From Planctomycetaceae bacterium (lineage in GTDB: Bacteria > Planctomycetota > Planctomycetia > Planctomycetales > Planctomycetaceae): a DNA stretch of 10,321 nucleotides. How positions within the stretch are numbered: position 1 is the first letter of the stretch; every line of letters starts with the position of its first letter. This document shows, one piece after another, positions 6,090-10,321 of this stretch. The notes below the pieces were generated by a model that searched no databases, was not told the origin of the DNA, and was given only the letters and a program-made list of their open reading frames with translations. The stretch covers positions 1-10,321 of the forward strand of contig JAJDEK010000536.1 in assembly GCA_029259875.1 (NCBI GenBank), read 5' to 3'. The translations under genes and the position numbers were made by a program.

Positions 6090-7445
6090 GTGAGATTTGG
6101 GTTTAGTCGTCTTATCTTGTTGCTCCTCTTCCCGCTGATCGGTTTCACGGGTTGCGAACAACCGCCGGTCAAATTTGTGTTCTCACAAAAGACCAATGAG
6201 CTCATGCCGGAAGCTGCCAAGCCTGTGAAAGAGGCATTGGTAAGACAGTTCGGAAACCCTTTTGCACTCACCCAGTTTGAAGGCCTGCCTACTGACTTTG
6301 GCGATATCCAGGGAACCGTAAAATCGGTGAATCCGTCCGGAAAAGACCAGCCACTTATCCGCGTTCAGGTAACTGGTCTCGAAAATGCCTATGATAAATT
6401 GCAAGGCCTGCCTTTGGAATGGACGTCAGGCAAAGGACAAGGACAGGTTTCACGGATCAAAGAATATAATTTTGAGACAGGAACCATCGCTGTTGAAAAA
6501 TCCCCTGAGATTGACCCTCAGGCGGGAGATACATTCATGGTAGAATGTGTTCGCTTGCAGTTTGGTCGCGATCTTTATAACCGGCACTGCATGCATTGCC
6601 ACGGCATGAGTGGTGAAGGAACCGGTCCAACATCACGCTATCTGAATCCCCCTCCCCGTGACTTCCGCTTGGGCATTTATAAATACACGTCGACCAAGCC
6701 AACCAATAAGGCACAAGTGGCTGATTTGGCACATACCGCCAAAGAAGGAATTGCTGGCACTTATATGCCGTCCTTCAAGTTATTAACCGATGACGAAGTT
6801 TCCGCTATTGTGAACTATGTAATCTGGCTTTCGATTCGTGGAGAAACAGAAAAGAAACTGGTTGATGAACTTTACCTCGATTATTCGGAAACAGCACTGG
6901 CTGAAAGAACGAGTGAAGACGGCGGCGAAACACGTGAAGAGGTGCTTGAAGAATTAAAAGAATACATGGAGCTGGACTTTCCCGACACACTCGAATTTGC
7001 CACATCGAGCGTATCGGAAGCTTGGGAAGAAGCCAATCTGGAAGACGCGATTGTGATTCCGAAAACGCCACGTGTCGCTGATACTCCGGAATCACGAGAG
7101 CGAGGCCGCAAACTCTATCTTGGCCAAAAGACTAAATGCGCTTCCTGCCATGGTCCACAAGGCCGCGGCAATGGAACAGCCACTCAGGATTTCTGGACAA
7201 ACCCTGCAACGAATGAAAAATACTCTCAGCGGGGATTACACGATATCTGGGGAAATCTGCTTCCACCAAGAGATTTGCACCGTGGTATCTATCGCGGTGG
7301 TCGCAGACCCATCGACACATACCGGCGTCTCTATTCAGGAATTAAAGGCACGCCAATGCCCGCATTTGGTGGTTCTTTGACGGATGAAGAATTATGGGAC
7401 TTGGTCAATTATGTCATGAGCTTGCCCTATGCTGGGAATCGTTGA
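6090..7445 (+). CDS. Dihaem cytochrome c lipoprotein of the cytochrome oxidase operon
   Basis: This 451-residue protein has two class I-type cytochrome c domains and probably carries electrons to the oxidase encoded next. Haem motifs are C167-M-H-C-H171 and C350-A-S-C-H354. Each is followed by a likely axial methionine, M226 in G-T-Y-M-P-S-F and M423 in G-T-P-M-P-A-F, and by the closing L-T-D-(D/E)-E-x-x-x-(I/L)-V-N-Y-V helix. Residues 1-21 form a signal peptide (R, then L-I-L-L-L-L-F-P-L-I) ending F-T-G-C, so C22 is probably lipidated and the protein tethered to the outer face of the membrane; Phe at -3 is less usual. Residues about 40-155 are a beta-rich domain I cannot name. A strongly acidic linker spans about 265-325. 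The GTG start is supported by GAGGA 9 bases upstream. coxB follows after 99 bases. Confidence 0.92.
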   Translation: MRFGFSRLILLLLFPLIGFTGCEQPPVKFVFSQKTNELMPEAAKPVKEALVRQFGNPFALTQFEGLPTDFGDIQGTVKSVNPSGKDQPLIRVQVTGLENAYDKLQGLPLEWTSGKGQGQVSRIKEYNFETGTIAVEKSPEIDPQAGDTFMVECVRLQFGRDLYNRHCMHCHGMSGEGTGPTSRYLNPPPRDFRLGIYKYTSTKPTNKAQVADLAHTAKEGIAGTYMPSFKLLTDDEVSAIVNYVIWLSIRGETEKKLVDELYLDYSETALAERTSEDGGETREEVLEELKEYMELDFPDTLEFATSSVSEAWEEANLEDAIVIPKTPRVADTPESRERGRKLYLGQKTKCASCHGPQGRGNGTATQDFWTNPATNEKYSQRGLHDIWGNLLPPRDLHRGIYRGGRRPIDTYRRLYSGIKGTPMPAFGGSLTDEELWDLVNYVMSLPYAGNR

Positions 7446-7532
7446 CTTATAAATAGTCCAACCAACGAAACGGAATGAACTGTCTCCGAAATACTATGAA
7501 AACGAAATGTATCCTCAACATGAAAATCGAAT

Positions 7533-7537
7533 GGGAG
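7533..7537 (+). promoter_or_regulatory. Shine-Dalgarno for the GTG start of coxB
   Basis: GGGAG lies 7 bases before the GTG at 7545-7547. It supports this start and the extra N-terminal hydrophobic segment it implies. Confidence 0.7.
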
Positions 7538-7544
7538 ACCTGTA

Positions 7545-8381
7545 GTGGGTAAAGGGTGGTGTTTATTTTTTCTGTTCTGGCCTGTTGCGGCGGTCGTGTC
7601 CTGCGCGATGGCTCCTTGGGTAGGCTGGTCGTTTCCCTACGATAATGCGCAAGCCGCCAGTAATCTCGGCATTCGTATTGATGAATTGTTTTATATCATT
7701 CTGGTCGTCACTGCCATCGTATTTGTCGGCACACAGGCTGTCTTGGTTTATGCTCTGTGGCGCGGCGCGAATAATCGTGACCAACGTGCCAGTAATGTTC
7801 ACGGCAATCATAAGCTAGAGCTGATCTGGTCAATCATCCCAGGGGCGATCTTACTGTTCCTGGCCATCTATCAGATGAATATCTGGGCTGATTTCAGAAT
7901 CAAGAAATACTATCCCGAAGCGGCAGTGAAAGCCCCACTGGCAGAGGTCACCGCGCGTCAGTTTGAGTGGCGTTTCCGTTATCCTGCCATTGGCAAAAAG
8001 CTACAACAAAAACCACAGCCCGATGATTTGTATTCTGTGAATGAATTGCATGTCCCATTTGGGAAGCCTGTATTGATCCAGTTACGTAGCGACGATGTAC
8101 AACATTCATTTTTTCTACCAGCGTTAAGAATCAAGCAGGATGCCCTGCCCGGATTACAAATTCCGGTTTGGTTTGAAGCAAACAAGCCTGGAACCTATGA
8201 CTTAGTCTGTGCAGAACTCTGTGGCTGGGGTCACTATAAAATGAAAGCCCATGTGATCGTGCAACCAGAAGATGAATATCAGACATATCTGAAAAACCTC
8301 ACTCAAAAACAGTTTTATGATGGCTTAGGAACAATCGCCGCCAAGGAGACCGGCACAGAGAGTGAGGCTGTAGAGAAATGA
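7545..8381 (+). CDS. coxB: Cytochrome c oxidase subunit II
   Basis: This 278-residue subunit receives electrons from cytochrome c at its binuclear CuA centre and passes them to haem a in subunit I. The CuA ligands are all present: H187 in V-Q-H-S-F, then C222-A-E-L-C226-G-W-G-H230-Y-K-M233, with E224 as the bridging carbonyl. Two membrane helices lie at about 47-72 and 92-111. L-E92-L-I-W-S-I-I-P matches the K-channel entry motif of this subunit. A further hydrophobic segment at 5-24 contains V-V-S-C20, which fits a lipobox, so the mature protein may be a lipoprotein as in some bacterial oxidases; an uncleaved helix is the alternative. There is no fused cytochrome c domain, and the separate dihaem cytochrome upstream supplies that role. 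The GTG start has a good ribosome-binding site. The gene overlaps coxA by 4 bases (ATGA). Confidence 0.96.
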   Translation: MGKGWCLFFLFWPVAAVVSCAMAPWVGWSFPYDNAQAASNLGIRIDELFYIILVVTAIVFVGTQAVLVYALWRGANNRDQRASNVHGNHKLELIWSIIPGAILLFLAIYQMNIWADFRIKKYYPEAAVKAPLAEVTARQFEWRFRYPAIGKKLQQKPQPDDLYSVNELHVPFGKPVLIQLRSDDVQHSFFLPALRIKQDALPGLQIPVWFEANKPGTYDLVCAELCGWGHYKMKAHVIVQPEDEYQTYLKNLTQKQFYDGLGTIAAKETGTESEAVEK

Positions 8382-10195
8382 CCGTATTGAATCCCTCACC
8401 AACCGGGCTGCAACCAATCCTGAAACCTCAGGCACACCACGCTCCCGGAAATTTTATCACAAAGTACATCTTCTCCACTGATCACAAAGTGATTGCGATT
8501 CAGTTTCTGTTTACAACATTACTGATGATGATTGTCGGAGGTGTGCTGGCGCTTGCTGTTCGCTGGCAACTGGCTTTTCCTTGGGAATCGATGCCCATTG
8601 TCGGTCCCTGGTTATTCGCTGCCGAAGGGGGGCAAATTTCTCCCGAATTCTACACGATGCTGTTCACGATGCACGCCACCGTGATGATCTTCCTCGTCAT
8701 CATCCCCATTTTGGCAGGAACATTCGGCAACTTTCTGATTCCGCTGATGATCGGTGCGGACGATATGGCATTTCCCAAACTCAATATGTTGAGCTACTGG
8801 TTTATGTGGCCTGCCATTGCCTGCTTTGGAATGAGTTTCGCTTTCGCCGGTGGACCTGCCGCGGGTTGGACCTCCTATCCGATTCTGGCAGACCTGGCAC
8901 AAGCGGCTCCCGGATCCGGAACTGCTCAAACATTCTGGCTGCTGGGAGTGACCTTTGTTGGCTTCTCATCGATGATGGGTTCGATCAATTACATGACGAC
9001 CATCATCAATATGCGTGCCCCAGGCATGACCTTCTTTCGACTCCCCATGACAATCTGGGGACTGTTCATCACCGCAATCCTGCAAGCATTTGCACTCCCT
9101 GTGCTGACAGCCGGGGGGTTCATGCAAGTTGCCGACCGATTGTTGGGAACCTGCTTCTTTTATCCTTCGGGTCTTGTCATTAATAACGCCGCACCTACAG
9201 TAGGTGGGGGGCAAGCGCTATTGTGGCAACACTTATTCTGGTTCTACTCGCACCCTGCCGTTTATATCATGCTACTTCCTGTGATGGGTATGGTCTCCGA
9301 TATGTTGAGCTGCATGTGCCGCAAACCATTGTTCGGGTATAAGCCGATGGTGGTCTCCATGTCGGCAATCGCCAGTCTCGGATTTATCGTCTGGGGACAC
9401 CACATGTATACAAGTGGAATGAACCCCGCTGTCGGAATGGCATTCATGGTCGCCACCATGATGATCGCACTCCCTTCCGCCGTAAAAACCTTCAACTGGA
9501 CCGCCACGATCTGGGGTGGAAAGGTCGAATTTAATACGGTCACCTTGAACTGTATCGCCTTTTTATCGATGTTCATCGTAGGTGGACTCAGTGGTATCTT
9601 CATGGCAGCTGTTCCTGTTGACGTCTATTTCCACGACACCTATTTCATTGTCGCTCATTTTCATTATGTGTTGTTTGGTGCGACTTTGTTCGGAGTTTTT
9701 GCTGCCATTCAGTTCTGGTTCCCGAAAATGTTCGGACGTATGATGAATGAAAAACTGGGCAAAACTCATTTTGTTCTGACATTTATCGGTGCTAACGGAA
9801 CGTTCTTCCCCATGCACTTTCTGGGGATGCAAGGCATGCCTCGTCGATATGCAGACCCTTATCTGCATGGATACCTGGAGCATCTATTACCAATGAATCA
9901 GTTCATGACGATCTCCGCCATTGTCATGGGATTTGCACAAATCCTGTTATTCATCAATATTTTCTACAGTATGTTTTTCGGCCCCAAAGCGGGACGGAAT
10001 CCCTGGAATGCCACGACTCTGGAATGGACAACACCTTCTCCCCCCGGACATGGAAACTTCGATTTTATCCCCATGGTCTACCATGGCCCTAATGAATATG
10101 CCGTCGTGAACGGAGACAAAGACTTTTTAATGCAAACAGAAAAAGAGTGTCTTCCCCCCAGCGAAACTGTCACTACTGATATAGAAAAAACCTAA
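8378..10195 (+). CDS. coxA: Cytochrome c oxidase subunit I, A2-type
   Basis: This 605-residue membrane protein has about 12 helices and holds haem a and the haem a3-CuB centre, reducing O2 to water while pumping protons. Ligands seen: H99 (haem a, T-M-H-A-T), H292 and cross-linked Y296 (H-P-A-V-Y), H341-H342 (G-H-H-M-Y), H427 (haem a3) and H429 (haem a) in A-H-F-H-Y, with H419 in H-D-T-Y. K370 in A-V-K-T-F-N-W fits the K-channel lysine. D129 in D-D-M-A-F-P fits the D-channel entry aspartate. The usual helix VI glutamate of H-P-E-V-Y is Ala294, and the motif reads Y-S-H-P-A-V-Y, the hallmark of A2-type oxidases such as that of Rhodothermus marinus. The ATG overlaps the coxB stop, suggesting translational coupling. 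The C-terminus after the last helix is a polar tail of about 50 residues. Confidence 0.97.
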   Translation: MTVLNPSPTGLQPILKPQAHHAPGNFITKYIFSTDHKVIAIQFLFTTLLMMIVGGVLALAVRWQLAFPWESMPIVGPWLFAAEGGQISPEFYTMLFTMHATVMIFLVIIPILAGTFGNFLIPLMIGADDMAFPKLNMLSYWFMWPAIACFGMSFAFAGGPAAGWTSYPILADLAQAAPGSGTAQTFWLLGVTFVGFSSMMGSINYMTTIINMRAPGMTFFRLPMTIWGLFITAILQAFALPVLTAGGFMQVADRLLGTCFFYPSGLVINNAAPTVGGGQALLWQHLFWFYSHPAVYIMLLPVMGMVSDMLSCMCRKPLFGYKPMVVSMSAIASLGFIVWGHHMYTSGMNPAVGMAFMVATMMIALPSAVKTFNWTATIWGGKVEFNTVTLNCIAFLSMFIVGGLSGIFMAAVPVDVYFHDTYFIVAHFHYVLFGATLFGVFAAIQFWFPKMFGRMMNEKLGKTHFVLTFIGANGTFFPMHFLGMQGMPRRYADPYLHGYLEHLLPMNQFMTISAIVMGFAQILLFINIFYSMFFGPKAGRNPWNATTLEWTTPSPPGHGNFDFIPMVYHGPNEYAVVNGDKDFLMQTEKECLPPSETVTTDIEKT

Positions 10196-10229
10196 GCAAC
10201 TATTTGAGGCGTATTGAGAGTAGTCCTTT

Positions 10230-10321
10230 ATGAACAAGCAACAATATCATCCCTGGCTTTTCAAAATTGCGCTGGCGACCACCATCGCCACGCTGCCGCT
10301 GATGATTGTTGGAGGTCATGT
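10230..10321 (+). CDS. Start of probable haem A synthase (CtaA/COX15-like), 3'-truncated
   Basis: Thirty codons are visible from the ATG at 10230 before the window ends. A short polar start (M-N-K-Q-Q-Y-H-P-W) leads into a hydrophobic helix ending T-L-P-L-M-I-V-G-G-H-V. A first helix ending in G-G-x-V is typical of CtaA/COX15, which oxidises haem O to haem A for aa3-type oxidases, and the place after coxA fits that job. Subunit III would normally start with a longer His-rich polar stretch. GAGAG at 10216-10220 lies 9 bases upstream as a weak ribosome-binding site, and the gap from the coxA stop is 34 bases, so it is in the operon. The call rests on few residues. Confidence 0.6.
   Translation, partial: MNKQQYHPWLFKIALATTIATLPLMIVGGH

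Noticed and set aside
7475..7552. 25-codon frame just before coxB, overlapping its start by 8 bases, a possible leader peptide
   Set aside because: It has no ribosome-binding site and no attenuator-like hairpins, so chance is as likely.

Overview
The window looks like a chromosomal segment from a Planctomycetota bacterium, possibly of the Gimesia/Planctomyces type. This is inference from gene content and style, not a database match. The signs are a lipoprotein dihaem cytochrome c directly before cytochrome oxidase subunits II and I, an oxidase of the A2 subtype, an exported M1-like peptidase with a lysine-rich tail, a stand-alone DUF4392 protein, and moderate GC with long, loosely packed intergenic spaces.

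Left part (1-1972). The 3' end of a gene running in from the left edge (1-719, +) meets a small gene for a very acidic 83-residue protein (829-1080, -) across a strong hairpin at 746-781 that can serve as a shared terminator. Next on the same strand is a 52-residue lysine-rich protein (1275-1433, -). It starts with GTG behind a near-perfect Shine-Dalgarno and is easily missed. A Fur-box-like palindrome lies between the two. A divergent spacer then leads to a small ABM-fold (dimeric alpha/beta barrel) protein (1608-1931, +).

Middle part (1973-6089). Two minus-strand genes follow: an exported gluzincin of the M1 aminopeptidase type (1973-4372) and, upstream of it, a D-glutamate cyclase-like DUF4392 protein (4527-5534). 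A 555-base divergent spacer (5535-6089) holds short dyads and a repeated 9-mer but no convincing gene.

Right part (6090-10321). This is a respiratory operon on the plus strand: a membrane-anchored dihaem cytochrome c, coxB with a full CuA site, coxA overlapping coxB by 4 bases, and the start of a probable haem A synthase cut by the right edge. The cytochrome c would pass electrons to CuA in CoxB, which feeds haem a and the haem a3-CuB centre in CoxA; haem A synthase would supply the cofactor. CoxA has the Y-S-H-P-A-V-Y form of the helix VI motif, which replaces the usual D-channel glutamate and marks an A2-type proton-pumping oxidase.

I found no mobile element, CRISPR array, tRNA or rRNA, and no clearly new multi-gene system. 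The most interesting items are the pair of oppositely charged small proteins with the palindrome between them, the unassigned domain fused to the cytochrome c, and the A2 motif in CoxA.
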